DNA of 64,000 bases from JAYODW01 sp038116745. GTDB lineage: Bacteria; Pseudomonadota; Gammaproteobacteria; Ga0077536. The stretch is from positions 1-64,000 of the forward strand of contig JAYODW010000009.1 of assembly GCA_038116745.1 (NCBI GenBank). The letters are read 5' to 3'. The translations under genes and the position numbers were made by a program. Shown in pieces: positions 48,622-57,543 of the stretch. The notes under the pieces were generated by a model. That model ran no database searches. It was not told where the DNA came from and worked only from the letters and a program-made list of their open reading frames with translations. Position 1 is the first letter of the stretch. Every line of letters begins with the position of its first letter.

Positions 48622-50669
48622 GTATCCCGACCGTTGAAGAAAAACTGGCGGCGCTGAAGGTGACGCCGGCCAGCGACTACGAGCGTGCCTGCGCTGACGC
48701 GCTGCCGCGTGGCGCTTACGAGATCGCGGTGCAGCGCACCGCAGATATTCTTGATGAGGGCTACGAGATCTTCATGCGCTCTTCGCGCAGCTCGATGGGC
48801 GTGGCGGGTGATTCCATCGTCGCGATGTTCAACGCCGCGGGTGACCTCGTGAACGCCTCGGCGGGCACTTACCTGCACGCGATCATTCCGCCTATCGTGA
48901 TCAAGTACATCCTGGCACGGTACAGCGATAATCCGGGCGTCGAGGACGGCGATATTTTCTACACGAACGATGCCCTGTACGGTGGGATCCACAACCCCGA
49001 TCAGGTCGCCATTACCCCGGTGTTTTTCGAGGGCAGGCTGGTCGCGTGGACTGCGGCGCTGTCGCATACCACCGAGACCGGTGCCAAGGAGCCGGGCGGT
49101 ATGCCGGTTTCGGCCACCTCGCGTTTCGAAGAGGGCATGAATCTGCCGCCGATGAAAATCGGGCGCAATTTCCGCATCAACAACGACATCATCGAGCTCT
49201 TCCGCGCGTTCGGCATCCGCGCGGAAGCGAACGTGACGGTGGACCTCAAGGCCCGCTGCACGACGGCCGATCGCGTGCGCATGCGCATCGTCGAGATGTG
49301 CGAGCGGGAAGGGATCGACTTCGTTACCGGTCTGTTCCGGCGCATGCTCGATGAAGCCGAAACAGGCGCTCGAAAACGTTTGCTGAGCTGGCCGGACGGC
49401 ACCTACCGCTGTGTCACCTTCTCCGATGCTGCGGGTAACCTGCGCGGTCTGATCCGTAACTGCTGCATGACGGTGACCAAGCGCGGCGACAGCATGCTGA
49501 TCGATTTCGACGGTACCAGTCCCGAGAACCTGTCGAGCTACAACGCACACCCGCAGGCGGTGGTCGGGCATCTGGCCAACTACATCTACGAGTATGTGTT
49601 CCACGATCTGCCGATCTCGAGCGCGACCTTTGCGCCGATCGATTTTGTGTTTCCTGAGGCCAGCTGTCTGTCGCCGACCGACCGCGCGGCGACCTCGAAT
49701 GCGGTCATGATCTGCAGCGGAGCGATGAGCGCGGTGGCGAACTGCATATCCCGGGCGCGCTTCCCGACCTACGAGTGGCAGCAGGCGACCGCCTCGATGG
49801 GCAACGGCGGCAACGCCACGGTCATTGCCGGCGTCTCGCAGTGGCAGCAACCTTTTGCAGACATGATTGCCTATCCCATCAACACTGAAGGGCAGGGGGC
49901 ACGTTCGTGCTGCGACGGCATGGACGCTTATGGATTTCCCTGGTGCGCATTCGGCCGTGCGCCGGACGTCGAGTCCATTGAAAACGAATTCCCGATGATC
50001 ATTCCGTTTTCCCAGCACTGGCCGGATTCGGGCGGGCACGGACGATTCCGCGGCGGCTGCGGCACAGCCCAGTTCTGGGCCGCGCATCATGTGCCGGCGC
50101 TGTACTTCATGGCGATCGCGGATAACTCCACGATCCAGACGCCGCAGCCGATCTTCGGTGGCTATGCGCCGCCAACCGTGCCCGGCCTGTCTCTGCGCGG
50201 GACGCGGGTCAGCGAACTGCTGGCCCATCTGGAAAACAGCACGCTTGAATTCCAGAGCCTGGTCGATGGGCAGTTCGGCGAGCTCGCGACAGAGCCTTTC
50301 GGGCGGGTGACACGGCCGATCCAGGGTGATGAGACGGTCACCATCGGGCTTTCCACCGGAGGGGCAGGTTTTGGTGATCCGCTGGAGCGCGATGTCGAAT
50401 CGATTGAGCGGGATCTGATCAAAGGCCTGTGTTCACCGTGGAGCGCCGAGCACGTCTATCACGTTGTGTGGGACCCCGTGCGTCGGCGTGTTGATCGTGA
50501 GGCAAGCCTGGGCGCCCGTGAGCAGGCCCGACGTGAACGCCTTTCCCGCGGGCGGCCGTTTGCTGAGTTTGAGGCGGAGTGGAACCAGCGCAAACCGGAC
50601 GACGCCATCCTTGGCCTGTATGGCTCGTGGCCTGACGCGAAGCCCTTGGCGCCGGCGTTCCGGCCGTGA
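48618..50669 (+). CDS. HyuB-like subunit, ApcD position
   Basis: A 683-residue hydantoinase B/oxoprolinase-type subunit. Family marks include FTNDALYGGIHNPDQ-type sequence near 113-127 (acidic metal-site region), AALSHTTETGAKEPGG near 140-155 and the GGHGRFRGGCG loop near 475-485. In acetophenone carboxylase this chain carries the carboxylation site. The start GTG overlaps the upstream TGA, and its own stop overlaps the next GTG. Confidence 0.87.
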   Translation: MSIPTVEEKLAALKVTPASDYERACADALPRGAYEIAVQRTADILDEGYEIFMRSSRSSMGVAGDSIVAMFNAAGDLVNASAGTYLHAIIPPIVIKYILARYSDNPGVEDGDIFYTNDALYGGIHNPDQVAITPVFFEGRLVAWTAALSHTTETGAKEPGGMPVSATSRFEEGMNLPPMKIGRNFRINNDIIELFRAFGIRAEANVTVDLKARCTTADRVRMRIVEMCEREGIDFVTGLFRRMLDEAETGARKRLLSWPDGTYRCVTFSDAAGNLRGLIRNCCMTVTKRGDSMLIDFDGTSPENLSSYNAHPQAVVGHLANYIYEYVFHDLPISSATFAPIDFVFPEASCLSPTDRAATSNAVMICSGAMSAVANCISRARFPTYEWQQATASMGNGGNATVIAGVSQWQQPFADMIAYPINTEGQGARSCCDGMDAYGFPWCAFGRAPDVESIENEFPMIIPFSQHWPDSGGHGRFRGGCGTAQFWAAHHVPALYFMAIADNSTIQTPQPIFGGYAPPTVPGLSLRGTRVSELLAHLENSTLEFQSLVDGQFGELATEPFGRVTRPIQGDETVTIGLSTGGAGFGDPLERDVESIERDLIKGLCSPWSAEHVYHVVWDPVRRRVDREASLGAREQARRERLSRGRPFAEFEAEWNQRKPDDAILGLYGSWPDAKPLAPAFRP

Positions 50670-51385
50670 GGGCTGCAGTCAAGCGCGCCCGGGCGATCGT
50701 GCAGGGGCGCGGCCGTGACCACCGGGTTGTCGTGCCGCTGGCGTTCGAGGTGGCGGCGCGGATCTCAGCCCGGCCGCTGGAAGACTTTCTGGTCGATCCG
50801 ACTCAGCTTGCAAACGGTCTCGGCGAACTGCAGCGCGCGATCGCTGCCGATGGCATCGTCGTCGCCTGTGCTGATGGCATCGAGCGCGCGTCTGCATCCA
50901 ACGGTGTGCTGGATCCTGCTGCCATGCTCACACAGGGACCGCTCGGCGCCAGCCTTGAGGCATGCCGACGTCTGCGTGCAACGTTTGCTGACTCGGCGGC
51001 GCTGGTGGCCGGTTTGAGCGGACCCGCTACGCTGGCGGCGCAGTTCGGCGTCGATATGACGAGCGCGGGGGGCGCGTTCGGCGAGCTGGTCAAGGCGTTC
51101 TGCGAAGCCGGGGCCCAGCTGGTGTTGGTATTTGAAGAGGCTGATCCCGGGTTCGACGAGGCCTGGCAGGGTGTGGTGACCACGGCGGCCAATATTGCGC
51201 GCTTTCACCAGGCAGGGCTGATGGGGTGGGGCATCTCGAGACTCGAGGCACCCGTCCGCCAGCCTTTGAGCGCGCCTTCCGATGCAGGCGTCGGTTTCAT
51301 CATGACCGAGGCGCGAGTGCCGGCAGATGCCGATATCGCGCTGCTCAAGGCCTGGGTGGATGGCGCTCGAGGTGCCACGGCGTGA
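50666..51385 (+). CDS. Fifth operon subunit, UROD-fold-like (ApcE position)
   Basis: A 239-residue (about 25 kDa) protein tightly coupled between the HyuB-like gene and the ligase gene. By pattern it resembles part of the uroporphyrinogen decarboxylase/methyltransferase fold (LSGPATLAAQFG near 117-128, then FCEAGAQLVLVFEEADPGFDEAW), but it is shorter than full UROD proteins. Its place equals apcE, whose product in Aromatoleum is reported at about 34 kDa. Homology to ApcE cannot be confirmed from sequence alone, so this is a positional assignment. Confidence 0.7.
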   Translation: MRAAVKRARAIVQGRGRDHRVVVPLAFEVAARISARPLEDFLVDPTQLANGLGELQRAIAADGIVVACADGIERASASNGVLDPAAMLTQGPLGASLEACRRLRATFADSAALVAGLSGPATLAAQFGVDMTSAGGAFGELVKAFCEAGAQLVLVFEEADPGFDEAWQGVVTTAANIARFHQAGLMGWGISRLEAPVRQPLSAPSDAGVGFIMTEARVPADADIALLKAWVDGARGATA

Positions 51386-52704
51386 GCCGGCCGTACTGGA
51401 ACGAACACGCCGAGTGCCTCGATGGCGCTGGGCTGCGCGCTCTGAGCGATGAGCGCCTGCGGGCGCAGCTTGCCTATGTGAGCGCGCATTCGCGCTTTTA
51501 TCAGGGCAAGTTCGCTGCCCTTGGCGTCGATGCGGCGACACTCAAAGGAACGGACGAACTGGAGAAGCTGCCGTTCACCGAAAAAAGTGAGCTGCGCGAG
51601 AACCAGCTGGCTGAGCCCCCTTTCGGCAGCCACATCGCCTGCACCCCGGACGCCGTGCGTCGCGTCTATTCCACTTCGGGCACCACCGGACGCCCGACCT
51701 ACATCGGCCTGACCGTGCACGACGTTGGCGTGTGGCGGGAATCCGCGGCCCGCGCTTTCTGGGCCAACGGTCTGCGGCCGGGCAGCCGCGTACCGCTGGT
51801 GGTGTCCCCGTTCGTGGTGGCAGCGAGCTACGCCGACGCTTTTGAGGCCATCGGCACCTCGATTCCGATTGGCGTCAATATGACCGATCGCCTGGTTGAT
51901 GCGTTCCGCTTTGCCGGTGCCGATACGTTGTTGTGTACGGCGTCTTACCCGCTGCATTTCGCGCGTGCGCTCGACGAGCGCGGGATCGATCCGCGCACCC
52001 TTGGCCTGCGGCGGATCCTGGCTGGCGGTGAACCGGGGGCATCGATTCCCGAAGTGCGACGGCAGATTGAGGAGACGTTCGATTGCACGCTGATGGAGTG
52101 TTCGGGTAACGGTGACTACTGCGCCATGGCCTGGGCGGAGTGTGAGCACCGGCAAGGCATGCATTTCGTCGCTCAGGGATTGATTCATCCGGAAATCATC
52201 GACCCGGACAGCGGGGAATCCCTGGCCATAGAGCCCGGACTCAAGGGCGAGCTTGTGTGCACCTCTCTCGATCGCGAGTGCATGCCGCTGGTGCGTTTCC
52301 GCACGCGTGACCATGTCGAGGTCACGCACACCGAGTGCCCCTGCGGCCGCACCGGGTTCGGCATACGCATCATCGGACGGACGGACGACCTGCTGATCGT
52401 CCGCGGCGTGAACGTGTATCCGTCGGCGGTACGGGACGTCGTGGCGAGCTTCGCGCCGGCGACCAATGGCGTGATGGAGATCCAGCTGCTCGAACCGCCG
52501 CCCAAGGGCTGGGAGCCGCCGCTCAATATCCTGGTCGAGCAGGGGGCGCAGGCGGACGCAGGGGCGGGCCTGGCGGCGGCGATCGAGGCGCGCCTGCGGG
52601 AGAAACTGATCTTCCGCGCCCGGGTTGAGATTGTGCCGACCGGCACGCTGCCGCGTTACGAGTACAAGTCCCGGCTGGTGCGTGCGCGCTACCTGGAGCA
52701 GTGA
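51382..52704 (+). CDS. Phenylacetate-CoA ligase (PaaK)-type AMP-forming CoA ligase
   Basis: A 440-residue ligase of the short PaaK type. The P-loop YSTSGTTGRPT is near 94-104; other marks are ECSGNGDYCA, LVRFRTRDH and GRTDDLLIVRGVNVYPS, the hinge and CoA-site motifs. The GTG at 51382 overlaps the preceding TGA; the longer open frame upstream reads through the previous gene. In the acetophenone pathway a benzoylacetate-CoA ligase follows the carboxylase, so this enzyme probably activates the beta-keto acid made here. Confidence 0.88.
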   Translation: MSRPYWNEHAECLDGAGLRALSDERLRAQLAYVSAHSRFYQGKFAALGVDAATLKGTDELEKLPFTEKSELRENQLAEPPFGSHIACTPDAVRRVYSTSGTTGRPTYIGLTVHDVGVWRESAARAFWANGLRPGSRVPLVVSPFVVAASYADAFEAIGTSIPIGVNMTDRLVDAFRFAGADTLLCTASYPLHFARALDERGIDPRTLGLRRILAGGEPGASIPEVRRQIEETFDCTLMECSGNGDYCAMAWAECEHRQGMHFVAQGLIHPEIIDPDSGESLAIEPGLKGELVCTSLDRECMPLVRFRTRDHVEVTHTECPCGRTGFGIRIIGRTDDLLIVRGVNVYPSAVRDVVASFAPATNGVMEIQLLEPPPKGWEPPLNILVEQGAQADAGAGLAAAIEARLREKLIFRARVEIVPTGTLPRYEYKSRLVRARYLEQ

Positions 52705-52713
52705 GGGGAAGAG

Positions 52714-53922
52714 ATGAGCACGACCGCTGAAATTCCCTACGGGGCCTACTGGTCGACGCCATTCTGCAAATGGCAGGGTGCGTTTCAGCACCTGCATGCG
52801 CTGCGTTTCGCAGCGCATGTCACAAGCGCCGAGCTGGCGACGCGGGCGTGGCCGGCAGGCACGTTCGACTTCGCCGTTCTGGGGACCACTATTCCGCAGG
52901 CGCAGTGCTTTTATGGGGCGCCATGGGTCACGGCTATGGCGGGACTCGGGGAGATCTCCGGCCCGACCATCGCGCAGGCCTGTGCTACCGGCGTACGCAG
53001 CATTGCGGTGGCGGTCGCTGAGATCGCCCTGGGGATGGCGCAGTGCGCCCTGGTGGTGACCGCCGACCGTACGTCGAACGGTGCGCATCTCTACTATCCG
53101 GAGCCCGCCGGCATGGGCGGCACCGGGACGCATGAGAACTGGGTGCTGGATAATTTTTCCTGCGACCCGTCGGGCGGCAACTCGATGATCCAAACGGCAG
53201 AGAATGTCGCGCAGAAGCATGGGATCTCGACCGCAGAGCAGCATGAGGTCGTGCTCATGCGCTATGCGCAGTACACCGCGGCCCTCGCTGACGAGCGCGC
53301 CTTTCAACGGCGTTTCATGCGCCTCCCTTTTCCTATTCCGCGGCCGCGCTTCGATCGCGATGCGGGCACTCTTGAGGGTGATGCCGGCGTGACTGAAAGC
53401 ACGGCAGAGGGCCTTGCCGCGCTGCAGCCGGTGCTGCGCGACGGCACGGTCACGTTTGCTGCGCAGACGCATCCGGCGGACGGCAGCGCCAGTCTGGTAG
53501 TGACCAATCGGGACACTGCGCGGGAGCTGTCACGCGATCGGAATGTCCGCATCCGGATCCTGGGTTTCGGTCAGGCGCGCACGGCACAGGCCTTCATGCC
53601 CGAAGCGGTGGTGCCGGCGGCGACGCAGGCGCTGAGCATGGCGGGTTGCCGGATCGGCGATCTCGATACCGTGAAGACCCATAACCCGTTTGCCGTCAAC
53701 GACATCGTGTTCTCGCGGCAGACCGGCTTTCCGCTGGAGAAGATGAATCAGTACGGCTGTTCGCTGATCTGGGGGCACCCGCAGGCGCCGACCGGTACGC
53801 GCAGCATCATTGAGATGATTGAAGAGCTCGCGCTGCGGGGAGGCGGACGCGGGCTTTTCAGTGGCTGTGCAGCCGGCGATACGGCAATGGCGCTGGTGCT
53901 TGAGGTCGACGTCCGGGACTGA
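52714..53922 (+). CDS. Thiolase of the SCP2/beta-ketothiolase type, end of the ketone operon
   Basis: A 402-residue divergent thiolase. Cys in QACATG near 91, His in GHPQAPTG near 350 and Cys in FSGCAAGD near 388 are the three catalytic positions. It starts 9 bp after the ligase stop. Cleavage of a beta-ketoacyl-CoA into acetyl-CoA and a shortened acyl-CoA would complete the pathway started by the carboxylase and ligase. Confidence 0.85.
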   Translation: MSTTAEIPYGAYWSTPFCKWQGAFQHLHALRFAAHVTSAELATRAWPAGTFDFAVLGTTIPQAQCFYGAPWVTAMAGLGEISGPTIAQACATGVRSIAVAVAEIALGMAQCALVVTADRTSNGAHLYYPEPAGMGGTGTHENWVLDNFSCDPSGGNSMIQTAENVAQKHGISTAEQHEVVLMRYAQYTAALADERAFQRRFMRLPFPIPRPRFDRDAGTLEGDAGVTESTAEGLAALQPVLRDGTVTFAAQTHPADGSASLVVTNRDTARELSRDRNVRIRILGFGQARTAQAFMPEAVVPAATQALSMAGCRIGDLDTVKTHNPFAVNDIVFSRQTGFPLEKMNQYGCSLIWGHPQAPTGTRSIIEMIEELALRGGGRGLFSGCAAGDTAMALVLEVDVRD

Positions 53923-53927
53923 TCAGC

Positions 53928-55160
53928 CTACAGACGCGGGAATTTTTCGACAAACGCTATGGCTTCAGCGAGCGGCAGAGGTTTCGCGTAGTAGTAGCCC
54001 TGCGCGAACGTGCATCGGAGCTCGCGCAGCCGCTCGAGCTCAGCCGCCGTCTCAACGCCCTCGGCAGTAGTGTTCAGGTCCAGCGCATGCGCGAGTTCGA
54101 TCGCGCCTTTGACGATCTGCATGCTGTTGTGGTCGGTCAGCATGTGCGAGACAAAGCTGCGGTCGATTTTGATGTCATGCACCGGGAATCGCTGCAGGTG
54201 GCTCAGGCTTGAATAGCCGGTGCCGAAGTCGTCGAGCGATATGGGCAGGCCCAGAGCCTCGAACTGGCCCAGGATTTTCGTAGCGCGTTCCGGATCGTCA
54301 AACATGATGGTTTCGGTGACTTCGATCTTGATCAGCGAGGGGTCGAGGCCGGCCTCCTCGAGGATGGCGGCGATGCGCCCGGTATCGTCGAGGTGCATGA
54401 GCTGAGGTGCAGAGAGATTGACGCTGGTGAACAGGCGCGGGGGCGGCTGCTGGCGCCGGCTGGCCGCGTCGTTGAGGCTGGCCAGATCGCGGCACGCCCG
54501 CTCCACGGTCCACAGCCCGATGGGCAGGATCTGATCGGTACCCTCCGCGACGGCGAGGAACTGGGCCGGCGCGCGGATGCCGTGACGGGGATGCTGCCAG
54601 CGGATCAGCGCTTCAAAGCCCGCCAGGCGCTCATCCTCTATGGTAACGATCGGCTGGTAGTAGAGTTCGAACTGTTCCTGGCGCAGTGCGTCCTCGATGT
54701 CGGTCGCGAACTGAATGTATTCGATGACGTTGCTGCGGCTGTTGGCAAAGGCGGCCGCCGAATCGGGCTGCTCGGAGGCGATCTGTGTCCGTGGCGCAGA
54801 CCCGGGGGTGCCCATCCGATGGTGCAGATCCCGATAGCGCTGGAGCACCAGGCGCAGCAGATGTTCGACGGTGGGGTTGCTGCGGGCCAGCTCCGCATCG
54901 AAAACCTTGCTCGGGATCCTGACCAGCTGACAGGCCTCGATAGCGGTCGCCGTTGCTGTCCGCGGCGCGCGATCAATCAGCGCCATTTCCCCAAACAGGT
55001 CGCCATCGCTGAGCACGCCGATGGGTCGGCTGCGATTGCCCTGGCGGATAGTGATGGCTATCTGACCGCTTTCGATCAGGAAAGCGCAGTCTCCGGTATC
55101 CCCCTCAGCGAAAATAGTGTCGCCCTGGGTGAATGCCTGCCGTTCGAACCCTTCAAACAT
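53928..55160 (-). CDS. EAL-domain c-di-GMP phosphodiesterase with N-terminal cyclic-nucleotide-binding domain
   Basis: A 410-residue cytoplasmic protein. Residues 1-115 form a CRP-type cNMP-binding domain with the phosphate-binding cassette FGEMALIDRAPRTATA at 56-71 (Glu58, Arg67 in place). Residues 150-405 are an EAL domain with EALIRW (Glu183), Asn248, Glu283, DDFGTG (Asp310-Asp311), Lys331 and the later EGVE and QGYYYAKP, so it looks catalytically complete. It would link a cNMP (or other ligand) to c-di-GMP breakdown. The ATG at 55160 removes an Arg/Ala-rich upstream extension. It lies 110 bp downstream of the symporter on the same strand. Confidence 0.87.
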   Translation of the reverse strand: MFEGFERQAFTQGDTIFAEGDTGDCAFLIESGQIAITIRQGNRSRPIGVLSDGDLFGEMALIDRAPRTATATAIEACQLVRIPSKVFDAELARSNPTVEHLLRLVLQRYRDLHHRMGTPGSAPRTQIASEQPDSAAAFANSRSNVIEYIQFATDIEDALRQEQFELYYQPIVTIEDERLAGFEALIRWQHPRHGIRAPAQFLAVAEGTDQILPIGLWTVERACRDLASLNDAASRRQQPPPRLFTSVNLSAPQLMHLDDTGRIAAILEEAGLDPSLIKIEVTETIMFDDPERATKILGQFEALGLPISLDDFGTGYSSLSHLQRFPVHDIKIDRSFVSHMLTDHNSMQIVKGAIELAHALDLNTTAEGVETAAELERLRELRCTFAQGYYYAKPLPLAEAIAFVEKFPRL

Positions 55161-55270
55161 GTCCGCTCCTATCGCGTGCCGGGCGCCCAGGGTCGCTCGC
55201 TCTGGCGCTATGGTAGCCCGCGCGCCTTGCGCGCGGGGATCCTGTGCGCGTCTGGGTGTTTCAGTCAGCT

Positions 55271-57046
55271 CTAGTGCATGTGCGGCGTGCTGACTCCGCG
55301 GGGAATACGGATATCTAAGACCAGCTGCCGCGTGGCGGCATCGGTTGGCTTGCCGAGCAGCGAGGCTGGGACGGCGACCAGCAGATTTACCAGGGCGCCG
55401 AGCGTGCCGATCCCTTCCGGCGATATCCCCCATAACCAGTGTTCCGGGTTATTGAGCTCCGGCGCGAAAAACTTGAAGTACACGATGTACACAAAGGTGA
55501 ACACGAGACCGGCGAGCATGCCTGAAACGGCACCCAGCGCATTCATGCGGGTCGAGAAAATGCCGAAAAGAATTGCCGGAAACAGCGAAGCGGCGGCGAG
55601 CCCGAAAGCGAACGCGACGACCTGAGCGACGAAGCCCGGTGGATGGATCCCGAGGTAGCCGGCTACCAGGACCGCGCTCGCCGCGGCGAGGCGCGCGTAG
55701 AGCAGCTCCTGGCGGTCGCTGAGCTCGCGGGAAAAGGTTTTCCGCATCAGGTCGTGCGACACCGCCGCGGAGATCACCAGCAGGAGTCCTGCCGCCGTCG
55801 AGAGCGCAGCCGCGAGGGCACCTGCGGCGACCAGCGCGACAACCCAGGGCGGCAGCTTGGCGATCTCAGGATTGGCCAGGACCATGATGTCGCGGTCTAC
55901 GTACACCTCGTTCACGTTGTCCGTGGGCGCATTGAGCAGCAGACGCTCGCCCGCCGGCCCGCGCAGGTCATGATCGAAGCTGGGCTGGCCGACAAAGGGC
56001 GCGCCCGGACCATATTGCACCTTGCCGTCTGCGTTCTTGTCCCGCCAGGCGATCAGCCCGACGTCCTCCCAGGCATGGAACCAGCTCGCGATCTCGTTGT
56101 AGGCCTTGTCATGCACCGTGTCGATGAAATTGAGTCGGCCGAATGCGCCTACTGCGGGCGCGGTCGTGTACAGCAAAGCGATGAACAGCAGCGCATAGCC
56201 GGCTGAGCGACGCGCGTCCGAAACCCGGGGCACAGTGAAAAACCGCACGATCACGTGCGGTAAGCCCGCGGTGCCGAGCATCAGAGCCATCGTGATAGCG
56301 AAGCGATCGACCGTGGACTTCTGTCCTTCGGTGTAGGGGCTGAAACCGAGATCGATGAGTGTGCGGTCCAGTTTTTCCAGCAACGCGAGACCGCTGCCGT
56401 CGTTCATGGTGGCGCCGAGACCGAGCTGAGGTACCGGGGTGCCCGTGACGAACAGAGAGATGTAAATTGCGGGGACCATGTAAGCGAAGATCAGCACGCA
56501 GTACTGCGCTACCTGGGTGTAGGTAATGCCTTTCATGCCGCCCATGACCGCGTAAAAGAACACGATTGCCATACCCACAATCACTCCCCAGTTGATGGGG
56601 ATGTCGAGGAAGTGAGAGAACACGATCCCCACGCCGCGCATCTGACCTGCGACATAGGTGAACGACACCACGATCAGGCTGATCACGGCCACGACCCTGG
56701 CCGCGCCTGAGCAATAGCGGGTACCGATGAAGTCAGGCACCGTGAACTCGCCGAATTTCCGCAGGTAGGGCGCAAGCAGCATGGCCAGCAGGACGTAGCC
56801 GCCGGTCCATCCGAGAAGATAGACGCAGCCGTCGTAGCCTGCGAACGAGATGATCCCCGCCATGGAGATAAAGGAGGCCGCGCTCATCCAGTCGGCCGCC
56901 GTCGCCATGCCGTTAGCGACCGGATGTACGCCGCCGCCGGCGACGTAGAAATCGCGTGTCGAGCGCGCCCGCGACCAGATCGCGATAGCAATGTAGAGGG
57001 CGAAACTGAGCGCGACGAAGAGATAAGTGAGGGTATGTGTATCCAT
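55271..57046 (-). CDS. Sodium:solute symporter (VC_2705/ActP-like)
   Basis: A 591-residue carrier with about thirteen membrane helices of the SSS family. N-terminal FYVAGGGVHPVANGMATAADWMSAASF and the later PHVIVRFFTVP are typical of the VC_2705 branch, which includes acetate-type symporters and pairs with a small DUF4212 subunit. The hydrophilic insert near 320-390 between two helices is extracytoplasmic. Import of a monocarboxylate is a reasonable guess. Confidence 0.88.
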   Translation of the reverse strand: MDTHTLTYLFVALSFALYIAIAIWSRARSTRDFYVAGGGVHPVANGMATAADWMSAASFISMAGIISFAGYDGCVYLLGWTGGYVLLAMLLAPYLRKFGEFTVPDFIGTRYCSGAARVVAVISLIVVSFTYVAGQMRGVGIVFSHFLDIPINWGVIVGMAIVFFYAVMGGMKGITYTQVAQYCVLIFAYMVPAIYISLFVTGTPVPQLGLGATMNDGSGLALLEKLDRTLIDLGFSPYTEGQKSTVDRFAITMALMLGTAGLPHVIVRFFTVPRVSDARRSAGYALLFIALLYTTAPAVGAFGRLNFIDTVHDKAYNEIASWFHAWEDVGLIAWRDKNADGKVQYGPGAPFVGQPSFDHDLRGPAGERLLLNAPTDNVNEVYVDRDIMVLANPEIAKLPPWVVALVAAGALAAALSTAAGLLLVISAAVSHDLMRKTFSRELSDRQELLYARLAAASAVLVAGYLGIHPPGFVAQVVAFAFGLAAASLFPAILFGIFSTRMNALGAVSGMLAGLVFTFVYIVYFKFFAPELNNPEHWLWGISPEGIGTLGALVNLLVAVPASLLGKPTDAATRQLVLDIRIPRGVSTPHMH

Positions 57047-57058
57047 GGCGATGTCTAC

Positions 57059-57346
57059 TCAGTCTTCGACGCCGAAACGCCGATCCAGACGTCGCATAAA
57101 GGCTGCATAGACGAAAATCAGCACCACGAACACGTACATAGCACCCTGCTGCGCCCACCAGAAACCGAGTTTGAAACCGAAAAAACGCCAGTCGTTCAGC
57201 TGCTCGACGAACAGGATCCCGAAGCCGAAAGAGACGGTGAACCAGATTAAGAGCAGGCAGGCGATAAGCTTCAGATTCGCCCTCCAGTACGCGCCGTGAT
57301 CCCGCGAGGAAACCGGTTCAGATGGGTTATTTCCTGGTTGCATCAT
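57059..57346 (-). CDS. DUF4212 small subunit of the symporter
   Basis: A 95-residue two-helix membrane protein (helices about 23-47 and 60-83), with YWRANLKLI before helix 1 and the LNDWRFFGFKLGFWWAQQG signature between helices. DUF4212 genes are usually placed directly before VC_2705 symporters, as here (12-bp gap). The ATG at 57346 or 57343 gives the normal length; a much longer open frame upstream overlaps the LLM gene in antisense. Confidence 0.85.
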   Translation of the reverse strand: MMQPGNNPSEPVSSRDHGAYWRANLKLIACLLLIWFTVSFGFGILFVEQLNDWRFFGFKLGFWWAQQGAMYVFVVLIFVYAAFMRRLDRRFGVED

Positions 57347-57543
57347 TGTCAGCAGCTCTGTGTTGAGGCTTGCCCGGTTCTCGCTGGTGCGCGCGAAGTG
57401 ATTCCGGCGGATCGCGAAGGGGACGGTCGGCGATGACGGGAACGATGTGCTGTATGGCCGGCCGATCCATCGCAGCGGACCTGGCAGGCGAGCATCGTAT
57501 ACTTCGTTGCAAACAGCTGACCAGATATCAGGAGAAAAACACA

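Noticed and set aside
48447..50228. 593-residue minus-strand open frame over the HyuB-like gene
   Set aside because: Antisense shadow with no recognisable motif; the plus-strand HyuB-like gene is unambiguous.
44154..50669. Three-subunit acetone carboxylase (acxABC)
   Set aside because: There are two HyuA-like genes with the small subunit between them and a fifth coupled gene, which matches the acetophenone carboxylase arrangement instead.
51205..53472. 755-residue minus-strand open frame over the ligase and thiolase genes
   Set aside because: It is an antisense shadow typical of GC-rich coding DNA: rich in Arg/His/Gly, no domain pattern, no ribosome binding site, and opposite to two well-supported genes.
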